Position numbers and translations under genes: made by a program. Of a stretch of DNA of 64,000 nt, positions 35,764-44,181 are shown in pieces (position 1 is the stretch's first letter; each line of letters begins with the position of its first letter). Under the pieces are notes generated by a model. It did no database searches and was not told the DNA's origin. It was given only the letters and a program-made list of their open reading frames with translations. Source of the DNA: JAIVGV01 sp036389335 (GTDB lineage: Bacteria; Acidobacteriota; Blastocatellia; Pyrinomonadales; Pyrinomonadaceae); the NCBI GenBank assembly GCA_036389335.1, contig DASVQC010000062.1, positions 17,965-81,964 of the forward strand, given 5' to 3'.

Positions 35764-38706
35764 ATGGACACACTGGGTTCGGGCGCGGCGCGCGCAACTC
35801 GCCGGGGATCGGCTTCCTCACTTCACCCGCTCGCGCCTCGCGCCTCGCGCGGGCGCGCCGTCTTCAGGGGCGTCGTGCTGCTGCCGCTGTTGGTGTTCGC
35901 GTGCGCGCGCGCTGACGCGACGGTGCTGCCCTCGGGCTTTACGGAGACGCAGATCGGCGGCCTGACCGACCCGACGGCGATGGAGTTCGCGCCCGACGGT
36001 CGCCTCTTCATCTGCCAGCAGGGCGGGGCCTTGCGCGTCGTCAAAAACGGCGCGCTGCTCGCCGCGCCCTTCCTCACCGTCACCGTCGAGGCTTCGGGCG
36101 AGCGCGGCCTGCTCGGCGTCGCCTTCGACCCCGGCTTCGCCACCAACCGCTTCATCTACGTCTACTACACCGCCACGACGCCCGCCGTACACAACCGCGT
36201 CAGCCGCTTCACGGCGAGCGCGGCGAACCCGGACGTGGTTCAGGCGGGCAGCGAGTTCGTCCTCCTCGATCTGGAAAACCTCGGGGCGACGAACCACAAC
36301 GGCGGCGCGCTCCACTTCGGCGCGGACGGCAAACTCTACGTCGCCGTCGGCGAGAACGCCGTGCCCTCGAACGCGCAGACGCTCGCCAACAAGCTCGGCA
36401 AAATCCTGCGCCTCAACCCCGACGGCACGATCCCCACCGACAACCCTTTCTTCAACGCCGCGTCGGGCACGAACCGCGCCATCTGGGCGATGGGCTTGCG
36501 CAACCCCTACACCTTCGACGTGCGCCGCACGACGGGCACCATCCTCATCAACGACGTGGGGCAGAACCTCTGGGAGGAGATCAACGTGGGCGCGGGCGGC
36601 GCGAATTACGGCTGGCCCACCTGCGAAGGGGCCTGCCCGTCGCCCGCGCCGACGCCGGCGGTGAGGCCGCCCAACGCCTTCACCGAGCCCGTCTTCCAGT
36701 ACGTCCACGACGGCTCGACGTGCGCCGTCACGGGCGGGGTTTTCTACGACCCCGCGACGCAGCAGTTCCCGAACACTTACGTCGGCAAGTATTTCTACGC
36801 CGACTTGTGCGCGGGCTGGATTCGCCTCTTCGATCCGGCGACGCGCGCCACCTCCGCCTTCGCCGAGGGCGTCCCCAACCCGGTCGATCTGAAAGTCTCG
36901 TCGGACGGCAGCCTCTGGTATCTCGCGCGCCTCTCGGGCTCGGTCTCGCGCGTGCGCTTCGCCGCGGCGAACACGCCGCCCGCCGCGACCATCACTTCGC
37001 CCGCCGCGGGCTCGCTCTACAGCGCGGGCGAAACCATCAACTACTCCGGCGCGGGCTCGGACGCCGAAGACGGCGCGCTCCCCGCGTCCGCCCTCACGTG
37101 GCGCGTCGACTTCCAGCACGACACGCACGCGCACGCTTTCGTCCCCGCGACGAGCGGCGCGTCCGGCGGCTCGTTCGTCGTCCCCGACACGGGCGAGACT
37201 TCGGCCAACGTCTGGTATCGCATCTACCTGACGGTGACGGACTCGCGCGGCGCGACCGCCGAGACCTTCCGCGACATCTTCCCGCGCACTTCGACCGTCA
37301 AGTTCTCGACCTCGCCCGCGGGGTTGCAGTTCACGCTCGACGGGCAGCCGCGCGCGGACGGCTACGCCGAGCTGAACGTGGTCGGCATGCGCCGCACGCT
37401 CGGCGTCGCCTCGCCGCAGGGCTCGGGGGGCGCGACCTACAACTTCGTCAGGTGGTCTGACAACGGCGCGGCGACGCACGACGTGAAAGTGCCCGCGGGC
37501 GGGGCGCGCTACAAGGCCGTCTTCGCGCGCGAGCCGCGCGCGGGCGAGATCGTCGTCAGCGAGTTTCGCCTCGACGGCCCCGCCGGATCGCGCGACGAGT
37601 TCGTGGAGCTTTACAACAACACGGATCAGACGATCATCGTCTCGACCTCCGACGGCTCGGCGGGCTGGGCCATCGTCATGGGGTTCGGGTCGCCGCCCCT
37701 CGCCGAACCGCAGCTCGACACCTACCACGTGATCCCGAACGGCACGGTCATCCCGGCGCGCGGCCACTACCTCGTCACGGGCGCGCAGTACTCGCTCGCC
37801 GACTACGGCGGCGCGGGCGCGGCGGCGGGCGACGCCGTCGGCGCGAATGACCTCGGCGGCGGCTACGACGCTCCAAAGCAGTTCTCCGGCATCGGCCTGT
37901 TCCGCACCGCGACGCGCGAGAACTTCACGAACGCGACCCGCCTCGACTCGGTCGGCGCGCCTTGCTTCACCCACCCGCTGCTCGTCGAAGGCGCGGGCGT
38001 CGGCCCCTGCCAGAACCTGGGCACGCCCTCCGCGCCCGCGGCGGACTACAGCCTCGCGCGCAAGTTCGCCGGGGGCGCGTTGCAGGACACGGACGACAAC
38101 GCCGCGGACTTCCGGCTCGTCGCCGCCCGCAGCCCGCTGCCCGCGCCGACGACCCCGCAAGGGTTCTACGACGCCGTGCTCGGCGCGCCGGGGCCGGAAA
38201 ACACACGCGGCCCCGTCTCGCGCAGCGCGGCGGTCGGCTCGTCGCTCATCGACCTCGCGTGCAAGGGCGCGAGCGCCGATCCGTCGAGTACGTGCGAGCG
38301 CGTGCGCGAGACGACGCCCGTCGCGAACGGCGCGCTCGGCACGCTCACGTTCCGCCGCCGGTTCACCAACCGCACGGGGCTCCCGATCACGCGGCTGCGC
38401 TTCCGCGTCGTGAGCCTCTCGACGCTCGGCAGCGCGACGGTCGGCGACGCAGACCTGCGCGCGCTCGCCTCGCCCGACACCACCGTGACGCTCGGCAAAG
38501 GCACGACGGCGACCGTGCGCGGCACGAGCCCCGAAGAGCCGCCCGCGCAGGCGCTCGGCGGCGGTCTCAACTCGACGCTCTCGGTCGGCGCGATCACGCC
38601 CGCCTCGCCCCTCGCGCCGGGGGCCAGCGTCAACGTGCAGTTCCGCTTCGGCGTCGGGCGAGAAGGCGTCTTCCGCTTCGCCTTCGTCATCGAGGCCCTG
38701 CCGTAA
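35764..38706 (+). CDS. exported PQQ-type glucose/sorbosone-dehydrogenase-fold protein with lamin-tail domain
   Basis: This 980-residue protein has a membrane-spanning or signal segment (about 35-52) after a basic N-terminus. A six-bladed GSDH propeller follows (about 57-400) with GLTDPTAMEFAPDGRLFICQ, GERGLLGVAFDP, HNGGALHFGADGKLYVAVGE and NYGWPTCEG. Next are an Ig/PKD-like region (about 405-520), a beta domain, and a lamin-tail domain (about 600-800, VVSEFRLDGPAGSRDEFVELYNN). A beta-rich C-terminus may be a sorting or adhesion domain. The GSDH fold binds PQQ in true enzymes, but I cannot confirm the cofactor residues; related proteins bind or oxidise sugars at the surface. The ATG has AAGGG about 9 nt upstream. 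Confidence 0.87.
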   Translation: MDTLGSGAARATRRGSASSLHPLAPRASRGRAVFRGVVLLPLLVFACARADATVLPSGFTETQIGGLTDPTAMEFAPDGRLFICQQGGALRVVKNGALLAAPFLTVTVEASGERGLLGVAFDPGFATNRFIYVYYTATTPAVHNRVSRFTASAANPDVVQAGSEFVLLDLENLGATNHNGGALHFGADGKLYVAVGENAVPSNAQTLANKLGKILRLNPDGTIPTDNPFFNAASGTNRAIWAMGLRNPYTFDVRRTTGTILINDVGQNLWEEINVGAGGANYGWPTCEGACPSPAPTPAVRPPNAFTEPVFQYVHDGSTCAVTGGVFYDPATQQFPNTYVGKYFYADLCAGWIRLFDPATRATSAFAEGVPNPVDLKVSSDGSLWYLARLSGSVSRVRFAAANTPPAATITSPAAGSLYSAGETINYSGAGSDAEDGALPASALTWRVDFQHDTHAHAFVPATSGASGGSFVVPDTGETSANVWYRIYLTVTDSRGATAETFRDIFPRTSTVKFSTSPAGLQFTLDGQPRADGYAELNVVGMRRTLGVASPQGSGGATYNFVRWSDNGAATHDVKVPAGGARYKAVFAREPRAGEIVVSEFRLDGPAGSRDEFVELYNNTDQTIIVSTSDGSAGWAIVMGFGSPPLAEPQLDTYHVIPNGTVIPARGHYLVTGAQYSLADYGGAGAAAGDAVGANDLGGGYDAPKQFSGIGLFRTATRENFTNATRLDSVGAPCFTHPLLVEGAGVGPCQNLGTPSAPAADYSLARKFAGGALQDTDDNAADFRLVAARSPLPAPTTPQGFYDAVLGAPGPENTRGPVSRSAAVGSSLIDLACKGASADPSSTCERVRETTPVANGALGTLTFRRRFTNRTGLPITRLRFRVVSLSTLGSATVGDADLRALASPDTTVTLGKGTTATVRGTSPEEPPAQALGGGLNSTLSVGAITPASPLAPGASVNVQFRFGVGREGVFRFAFVIEALP

Positions 38707-38733
38707 GGGCGGCGGGCCGGAGCCTGTGTTTCA

Positions 38734-38764
38734 TGCGGGGGCGGGGCTCATCCCCGCCCCCGCA
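38734..38764 (+). terminator. 13-bp GC-only hairpin after the GSDH-like gene
   Basis: TGCGGGGGCGGGG (38734-38746) pairs with CCCCGCCCCCGCA (38752-38764), loop CTCAT. No T-tract follows. The motif GGGGCGGGGCTnnTCCCCGCC recurs at 61031, so it is also a dispersed repeat. The remaining sequence to 38959 has no gene. Confidence 0.6.
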
Positions 38765-38959
38765 CCCCTCCCCGCGCTCGTTAGCGTCCACGTCCCTCTC
38801 CCCCTGACGTGTCCCTCTCCCCTTAAACGTCAGACGCCTCCAACCCCCGTCGCGTTAAATGAGACAGAACCGCGGACGGCTTTTCGTCGTTTCCTCTGAC
38901 AGACTATCTGACGAAGGGATCGGCTGCTCTTTCAGCCGTCGCCGGTGAGGTCGCGAGGT

Positions 38960-39805
38960 ATGAAGCTAAAAATTTTCGTAGCGGTGTTGGCGGTGGTCGC
39001 CGCGTGGTTCGCGGGGCGGCAGTTCTACCGCGTCGCGGGTCAGAACGCCGTCGCCGGTGGCGACGCGCAGACCGTCGCCGGGAATATTAAGGCGGGCGAG
39101 CAGGTCGTCAACGACTCGCTCGCGCTCGACCCCGGCGCGCGCGTCGAGGTCTCGGGCATCAACGGCCCCGTGGACATCATGACGACCGACGGGGGCGTCG
39201 CCGAGATTCACATCGAGAACAACGCGAGCGACGCGCGCGATCTCGACTCGCACCGGATCACCATCGACCGCGCCGCCGATCACCTCGTCGTGCGCGGCGA
39301 GAACAAGAGCGACGGCGTCTCGGGAATCCTGCGCTGGCTCACCGGGCGCGGCGGCGGCGGCGGCGTGCGCCAGCGCGTCGTGCTGAAAGTGCCGCGGCGC
39401 GTTGACGTGGCGGCGCGCGGCATCAACGGCGCGCTGCGCGTCGGGGAGTTGGAGGGCGCGGTGCGCGTCTCCGGCGTCAACGGCGAGGTCACGGTCGCGC
39501 GCGCGGCGGGGCACGCCGAAGTCTCGGGCGTCAACGGCAACGTGACGTTCGCCGTCGCGCGCCTCGCAGACGCGGGCGTCAGGGTCTCCGGCGTCAACGG
39601 CAACATCGAGCTGCGGCTCGACGAGGACGCGAACGCCGACGTCAGGGTCGGCGGCTTAAACGGCAGCGTCGATTACGATCTCAAGAACATCACGGTCGAA
39701 GACGGCGGCGACAACCACTCGCGCTTCGCCGCGCGCATCGGCGCGGGCGGCGCGCCCATACGCATGAGCGGCATCAGCGGCAACGTCCACCTCGCGGGCG
39801 CGTGA
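38960..39805 (+). CDS. DUF4097-like exported beta-repeat protein
   Basis: The 281-residue product has an N-terminal membrane anchor or signal (MKLKIFVAVLAVVAAWFAG) and about seven units around an (S/R)G(V/I)NG core: VSGINGPVDI, ARGINGALRV, VSGVNGEVTV, VSGVNGNVTF, VSGVNGNIEL, VGGLNGSVDY and MSGISGNVHL. The regular spacing and alternating Val pattern indicate a right-handed beta-solenoid as in DUF4097/DUF2807 adhesin-like proteins. A Gly-rich loop (TGRGGGGGVRQR) interrupts the N-terminal half. Function is unknown; relatives are often part of envelope-stress loci. ATG 38960 has GTGAGG 9 nt upstream; a GTG 15 nt earlier is less likely. A hairpin follows at 39901. Confidence 0.8.
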   Translation: MKLKIFVAVLAVVAAWFAGRQFYRVAGQNAVAGGDAQTVAGNIKAGEQVVNDSLALDPGARVEVSGINGPVDIMTTDGGVAEIHIENNASDARDLDSHRITIDRAADHLVVRGENKSDGVSGILRWLTGRGGGGGVRQRVVLKVPRRVDVAARGINGALRVGELEGAVRVSGVNGEVTVARAAGHAEVSGVNGNVTFAVARLADAGVRVSGVNGNIELRLDEDANADVRVGGLNGSVDYDLKNITVEDGGDNHSRFAARIGAGGAPIRMSGISGNVHLAGA

Positions 39806-39900
39806 GAGTTTGAAAGGTGAAGTTTTAAGACGCCGGGGTTTGAACGCGGACGAGCCGACCCGATAGACGACCTTCCCCCGCCCCTCCCCCCCCCAACAAA

Positions 39901-39931
39901 TGGCCCGGAGAGTTCGACGCTCTCCGGGCCA
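39901..39931. terminator. 12-bp hairpin between convergent genes
   Basis: TGGCCCGGAGAG (39901-39912) pairs with CTCTCCGGGCCA (39920-39931). It lies between the ends of the DUF4097-like (plus) and ICMT-like (minus) genes and may serve both. Confidence 0.7.
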
Positions 39932-39969
39932 TCCTCCTTCGAAGCCCTCGGGCCAGAGTCCTCTCGGAC

Positions 39970-40455
39970 TCACCGCCCGGCGTCGCCCGCCCTCGGCAGC
40001 GGGAGCCAGCGCGGCACCGCCCGGCAGTAACGCTCGTAAGCCCCGCCGAACTTGCCCCTCAAAGTCGGCTCCTCGTAGAGCAGCACGAAGAGGTTGAAGC
40101 CCGCGAAGACGACGAGCGAGTAAGTGAGCATGAAGCGCGAGGCGAAGAACAGGGCTTCGCCCAGAAGGATCAGCATCACGCCCACGTACATCGGGTTGCG
40201 AACCCTCCGGTAGAGCCCGCGCACGACCAGCTCCTTCGGCGGATCGAACGGCGCGGGCGTGCCCCGCCCCTTGATCGCGAAGTCCCACGCGCACCAGCAT
40301 TCGACGAGCGCGCCGGCGAGGATCGGGAGCAGGCCGAGGTAGCGCGCGGGGCCGGGCAGCGGCGCGCGGCCCGGCGGCAGCAGCCTGTAGGGCAGGTAGA
40401 TCGTGAGCGTGGCCGGGGCGGTTGCCATGAAGACAACCGTCTTGAGTAGGTTCAT
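39970..40455 (-). CDS. integral membrane isoprenylcysteine carboxyl methyltransferase (ICMT)/PEMT-family protein
   Basis: The 161-residue protein has about four membrane segments and the C-terminal signature of the family: RRVRNPMYVGVMLILLGEAL, then EEPTLRGKFGGAYERYCRAV followed by PRWLP. The family methylates lipid or prenyl-type substrates with SAM inside the membrane; the bacterial substrate is generally unknown. ATG 40455 is preferred because a near-perfect GGAGGTGA lies just upstream; the frame running up to 40515 has no such site. The gene ends facing the DUF4097-like gene. Its relation to the slipin operon (125 bp upstream, same strand) is uncertain. Confidence 0.85.
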   Translation of the reverse strand: MNLLKTVVFMATAPATLTIYLPYRLLPPGRAPLPGPARYLGLLPILAGALVECWCAWDFAIKGRGTPAPFDPPKELVVRGLYRRVRNPMYVGVMLILLGEALFFASRFMLTYSLVVFAGFNLFVLLYEEPTLRGKFGGAYERYCRAVPRWLPLPRAGDAGR

Positions 40456-40579
40456 CGCGTCACCTCCGTATGAGTCGATCTCGCGAGGGAGGGAAACGGC
40501 GCGAGCACGCATCAAGGTTCGCGCGCGCCGGCTGGAACGAGCGGGGGAGGCTCCCTAAAGCCTCCCCCGCTCACGGTCG

Positions 40580-41521
40580 TCAGACGGTGTCGCCCTTCTG
40601 CGGGTCTTGCTCGGTCAGTTGCTGCTGCCGGAACGCCGCCGCGCCGAGCAGCCCGCCCATGCCCATCGACTCGACCGCCGAAGACGGGACGAGCATCAGC
40701 GCGCCCTTCTCCTTCAGGCCCTCGTAGAGCATGTTCATCGCCCTCAGGTGCAGCGCCGTCGGGTTGCCCTCGTAGGAGCCCGCCGCCGTCTGGAACATGT
40801 GCGCGATCTCGACCTCCGCCTCGGCGAGGATGATGCGCGCCTGCTTCTCTCTGGACGCCTGCGCCTCGCGCGACATCGCGTCCTGCAAAGAGTCGGGGAT
40901 GATCACGTCGCGCATCTCGACCGACTGCACGGTCACGCCCCACGGGTTAGACCGCTGATCGATCAACTGCTGCAACTCGTCCTCGATGCGCTCCCTGCCG
41001 CGCAGCAGCTCGGTCAGCGAGGTGCGACCGATGATGTCGCGCAGGGCGGTCTGCGCCGCCCAGCTCACGGCCTGCGGGTAGTCCTGCACTTCGAGCGCCG
41101 CCTTCTCCACGTCGTAGACCATCCAGAAGAGCACGGCGTCGACGTTGACCGGGACGGTGTCGGACGTTAAGGTCTGCTCCGCCGCGAAGCTCGTCGTGAT
41201 GACGCGCTGATCGATGTAGGTCGGGACGGAATCGACCAGCGGCACGATCCAGAAGAGGCCGGGGCCGCGCAGGCCGACGTACTTGCCGAGGCGCAGCACG
41301 ACCGCCTTCTCCCACTGCTTCGCCACGCGCGGCGACTGCGCGAGCAGCAGCCCCAGAAGGATGCCGACGACCGCGCCGACGGGGTTGCCCGTCAGGACGG
41401 TCGCGGCGACGCCGAGCCCCGCCGGGACGAGCAGCATCAGCGCCGACACGACGTTGGCGCGCGGCGCCTTCGGCGCGGGCGGGTTCTTCTTCCCCTGAAT
41501 CAACTCCAAACCGGTAGCCAT
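40580..41521 (-). CDS. slipin (stomatin-like SPFH/Band 7 membrane protein)
   Basis: The 313-residue protein has a membrane hairpin (about 25-60) followed by the Band 7/SPFH domain: QWEKAVVLRLGKYVGLRGPG, then FWIVPLVDSVPTYIDQRV, and a DYPQAVSWAAQTALRDIIGR segment. The helical C-terminal part (REAQASREKQARIILAEAEV) is the usual oligomerisation coil. Slipins form ring-like scaffolds in membrane microdomains. No NfeD gene, the common partner, is next to it. The ATG at 41521 comes 6 bp after the stop of the GntR gene, so the pair forms an operon under the operator at 41941-41966. Confidence 0.92.
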   Translation of the reverse strand: MATGLELIQGKKNPPAPKAPRANVVSALMLLVPAGLGVAATVLTGNPVGAVVGILLGLLLAQSPRVAKQWEKAVVLRLGKYVGLRGPGLFWIVPLVDSVPTYIDQRVITTSFAAEQTLTSDTVPVNVDAVLFWMVYDVEKAALEVQDYPQAVSWAAQTALRDIIGRTSLTELLRGRERIEDELQQLIDQRSNPWGVTVQSVEMRDVIIPDSLQDAMSREAQASREKQARIILAEAEVEIAHMFQTAAGSYEGNPTALHLRAMNMLYEGLKEKGALMLVPSSAVESMGMGGLLGAAAFRQQQLTEQDPQKGDTV

Positions 41522-41526
41522 CTCTC

Positions 41527-41934
41527 TCACACTCCTTCGTTGACGAGACCCTCAAGGCGTTCGAGCGCCTCTTCGGGCGTGAAGCCGAGCGCGTGCGCGT
41601 CGGCGAGAAATCTTTGCGCCAGTGCTTGCAGGCGCGCCTCGCGCTCGTCGCCCGCGCGGCGACTGACGGCGCTCGCGCCGAGCGGCGCGCCCTGCGCCCG
41701 CACGAACGTGCCCACCCCGCGCCGCGTCTCGACGATCCCCGTGCGCTCCAGCTCCGTGTAGACCTTCGCCACCGTGTTCGCGTTGATGCGCAAGTCCACG
41801 GCGAGCTGCCGCACGGTCGGGAGCTGATCGCCCACGGCGAGCCGCCCCGTCGCGATGGAGAAGCGGATCGCGCGCTCCAGCTGCGCGTAGAGCGGCGTCG
41901 GGTCGCGCGCGTCGATGTTGAACGATTGCGCCAT
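41527..41934 (-). CDS. YtrA-type GntR-family transcriptional repressor
   Basis: At 135 residues this is the short YtrA-like GntR type: an N-terminal winged helix (about 10-75, with QLPTVRQLAVDLRINANTVA and GIVETRRGVGTFV) and a short C-terminal helical dimerisation part ending in ALERLEGLVNEGV, without a ligand-binding domain. YtrA proteins usually repress their own operon of membrane-protein genes, here the slipin. ATG 41934 is preferred over one at 41964 because the latter lies within the operator. A possible -10 TACAAT is just 11 bp upstream of the ATG, so the transcript may be nearly leaderless. Confidence 0.9.
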   Translation of the reverse strand: MAQSFNIDARDPTPLYAQLERAIRFSIATGRLAVGDQLPTVRQLAVDLRINANTVAKVYTELERTGIVETRRGVGTFVRAQGAPLGASAVSRRAGDEREARLQALAQRFLADAHALGFTPEEALERLEGLVNEGV

Positions 41935-41940
41935 GCTCGG

Positions 41941-41966
41941 TATTGTACTACGACAATAGTACAATA
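41941..41966 (-). promoter_or_regulatory. perfect inverted-repeat operator for the GntR-slipin operon
   Basis: TATTGTACTA (41941-41950) and TAGTACAATA (41957-41966) are exact reverse complements with a 6-bp spacer. The AT-rich site stands out against 70% GC flanks, begins 7 bp upstream of the GntR ATG, and overlaps a possible -10 (TACAAT). This is the expected position and symmetry for autorepression by a YtrA-type regulator. Confidence 0.85.
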
Positions 41967-42046
41967 AAAGTTCTGCGCTGGCCGGGGGTGTTTTCGGGCG
42001 AAATATTGGGGAAAATGCGGGAGTTTGGGCGTCCGGCGCGTGGGGC

Positions 42047-43231
42047 TCAGCCGCGCGTCAGGGCCTCGCGCGCGGCGAGGACTCTGCGGAGGGCCTCGTC
42101 GGTGGTCGGGGCGAGCGCGGTGAGGTGCCCCATCTTGCGCCCGGCGCGGGCGGCGCTTTTGCCGTAGAGGTGCAGCGCGACGCCCGGCACGGCGCAGGCC
42201 GCGCGCCAGTCGGGCTCGCCCGCGCGCCAGAGGTCGCCGAGCAGGTTCGCCATCGCGGCGGGGCGCGCCTGCTCGGTCGAGCCGAGCGGGAGGTCGCAGA
42301 GGGCGCGCACCTGCTGCTCGAACTGGCTCGCGGCGCACGCCTCGATGGTGAAGTGGCCGGAGTTGTGCGGGCGCGGCGCCAGCTCGTTGACGAAGAGTTC
42401 GTCCCCGCCCGCGAGGAACAGCTCGACGCAGAGGACGCCGACGTAGTCGAGCTGTTCGAGCAGCGCGCGCGCGATCTCCTCGGCGCGGCGCGCGACTGTC
42501 GGCGCGACTCGCGCGGGGGCGATGGTGTGGTCGAGTATGTGGCGCGCGTGAGAGTTCTCGACGACGCCGTAGGAGGCGACCGCGCCGTCCGCGCCGCGCG
42601 CGGCGACGACCGACAGCTCGCGCTCGAACGCGACGAACGCTTCGAGGATGCCCTCGCGCCCCTTGAGCGCGGCGAACGCCTCGCCGGTCTCGCCCGCGGT
42701 CGTGATCGTCCGCTGGCCCTTGCCGTCGTAGCCGAAGTCCGCGGTCTTGAGGACGGCGGGCAGGCCCAGCTCGCCGAGCGCGGCGCGCAACTCTTCGAGA
42801 GTCGAGACGCGGCGGAAGCCGGTGACGGGGAAGCCGTGCCGCGAGAGGAAACTTTTTTCGCGGAGGCGGTGCTGCGTCGTGCGCAGGACTTCGCCGGAGG
42901 GGCGGACGGGCGCGACCGACTCGACGGCTTCGACCGTCGCCGCGGGCACGTTCTCGAACTCGAAGGTCACGGCCCGAACCCCGCGCGCGAACTCGCGCAC
43001 GGCGTCGAGGTCTTCGTACGGCGCGGCGACTTCGAGGTCTGCGATCTGACCCGTCGGCGTGTCGCGTTCGGGCGAGAAGGTGTGGACGCGGTAGCCCATC
43101 CGGCGGGCGGCGAGCGCGAACATCCGACCGAGCTGGCCGCTGCCGAGCACGCCGAGCGTCGCGCCGGGCAGGACGGGGCCGTGCTCGGTGCTAGCGAGTC
43201 GGCTGAGCGGCTTGTTAAGCAACCCGGTCAT
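42047..43231 (-). CDS. purK: N5-carboxyaminoimidazole ribonucleotide synthase
   Basis: The 394-residue ATP-grasp enzyme has GVLGSGQLGRMFALAARRMG at its N-terminus, FEFENVP, GFPVTGFRRV, the ATP-grasp core LPAVLKTADFGYDGKGQ, and the metal/ATP loop LFVNELAPRPHNSGHFTIEA. These are the hallmarks of PurK, which uses ATP and bicarbonate to make N5-CAIR from AIR in purine synthesis. PurE, encoded upstream in the same operon, then converts N5-CAIR to CAIR. Its start overlaps the end of the small membrane-protein gene by 17 bp. The final 25 residues show no anomaly. Confidence 0.96.
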   Translation of the reverse strand: MTGLLNKPLSRLASTEHGPVLPGATLGVLGSGQLGRMFALAARRMGYRVHTFSPERDTPTGQIADLEVAAPYEDLDAVREFARGVRAVTFEFENVPAATVEAVESVAPVRPSGEVLRTTQHRLREKSFLSRHGFPVTGFRRVSTLEELRAALGELGLPAVLKTADFGYDGKGQRTITTAGETGEAFAALKGREGILEAFVAFERELSVVAARGADGAVASYGVVENSHARHILDHTIAPARVAPTVARRAEEIARALLEQLDYVGVLCVELFLAGGDELFVNELAPRPHNSGHFTIEACAASQFEQQVRALCDLPLGSTEQARPAAMANLLGDLWRAGEPDWRAACAVPGVALHLYGKSAARAGRKMGHLTALAPTTDEALRRVLAAREALTRG

Positions 43232-43550
43232 AAAGCCTTCGTGACGCGCCCCGCCTCACGATCCAGGATCGGATGAAATAAATCAGAAGTGAATAAGCTG
43301 CCAGATCGAGGAGTACCGCCATGAGATACAGGACGTTGCGAAGCGGGGCGGCGTGGGGTGCGGGACTATCAGAAGCAGGGATGAACGGGCCGAGCAGCAG
43401 TAGAGGCCAGCCCGACAGATAGCCGAGGATCGTTACGACCCGTTCGGGAATTTCCCAGCCGAGCACAGCCACGATCAACCAAGCACCCGCGCCCAGCGCC
43501 AGTGACGAGATCAGAGTGATCGCGACAGAGTTTAGCACCCGTCTCTTCAT
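43215..43550 (-). CDS. small membrane protein inserted between purE and purK
   Basis: The 111-residue protein has three hydrophobic segments: SVAITLISSLALGAGAWLIV, VVTILGYLSGWPLLLLGPFI and LRNVLYLMAVLLDLAAYSLL. The N-terminus is basic (MKRR) and the tail after the last helix is also basic (RSWIVRRGASRR). The ATG begins 2 bp after the purE stop, and the stop lies 17 bp inside purK, so it is translated within the operon. Its GC content is about 58% by my count (about 47% at the 3-prime end), against roughly 70% in purE and purK, suggesting later acquisition. I recognise no family and see no reason from purine synthesis for a membrane protein here. Confidence 0.8.
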   Translation of the reverse strand: MKRRVLNSVAITLISSLALGAGAWLIVAVLGWEIPERVVTILGYLSGWPLLLLGPFIPASDSPAPHAAPLRNVLYLMAVLLDLAAYSLLIYFIRSWIVRRGASRRLYDRVA

Positions 43551-43552
43551 CT

Positions 43553-44086
43553 TTAGCCCTGCGATTCGAGCGTCGCCTCGCGCACCTGTCTCTCTTGTTC
43601 GACGCGAAAGTCTCGGAGGCGCGCGCGCAGAGTTTCGTCCTGATTGGCGAGGATGGCGACGGCGAGGAGGGCGGCGTTGGTCGCGCCCGCCCGACCGATG
43701 GCGAGCGTGCCGACGGGGACGCCCGCCGGCATCTGCACGATGGAGAGCAAAGAGTCCATGCCCTTGAGCGCGCGGCTCTCGACCGGCACGCCGAGCACGG
43801 GCAGCGTGGTCTGCGCCGCGATCATGCCGGGCAGGTGCGCCGCCCCGCCCGCGCCCGCGATGATCACCCGCAGCCCGCGCGACTCGGCGGCGGCGGCGAA
43901 CTCGGCCATCAACGCGGGCGTGCGGTGCGCCGAGACGACGCGGCACTCGTGCGGGACGCCGAACCTAGTCAGCACTTCGTCGGCGTGGAGCATCGTCTCC
44001 CAGTCGGACTTGCTGCCCATGACGACGGCGACGAGCGGCTGCGCGCCGCGTTCGTCGTTTCCCGTCGTCGTCTCCTCTGCGCTCAT
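43553..44086 (-). CDS. purE: N5-carboxyaminoimidazole ribonucleotide mutase (class I PurE)
   Basis: The 177-residue protein carries the PurE signature: VVMGSKSDWETM, RVVSAHRTP with the catalytic His, GRAGATNAALLAVAILAN, and IIAGAGGAAHLPGMIA. Together with PurK it marks the two-step bacterial route to CAIR (class I PurE), in contrast to the one-step animal type. It opens the operon purE-orf-purK. An acidic, variable N-terminal 15 residues precede the domain. The stop codon lies two bases before the next ATG. Confidence 0.96.
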   Translation of the reverse strand: MSAEETTTGNDERGAQPLVAVVMGSKSDWETMLHADEVLTRFGVPHECRVVSAHRTPALMAEFAAAAESRGLRVIIAGAGGAAHLPGMIAAQTTLPVLGVPVESRALKGMDSLLSIVQMPAGVPVGTLAIGRAGATNAALLAVAILANQDETLRARLRDFRVEQERQVREATLESQG

Positions 44087-44181
44087 GTCAGCCCTTCAGC
44101 GTTTTCGCGCGAGCCTGAGACGGGGCGGCGTGCTTCTTAGGAGGTTGGAAAGAGAGCGCCACCGAAAGCCCGCCGCGCCGA

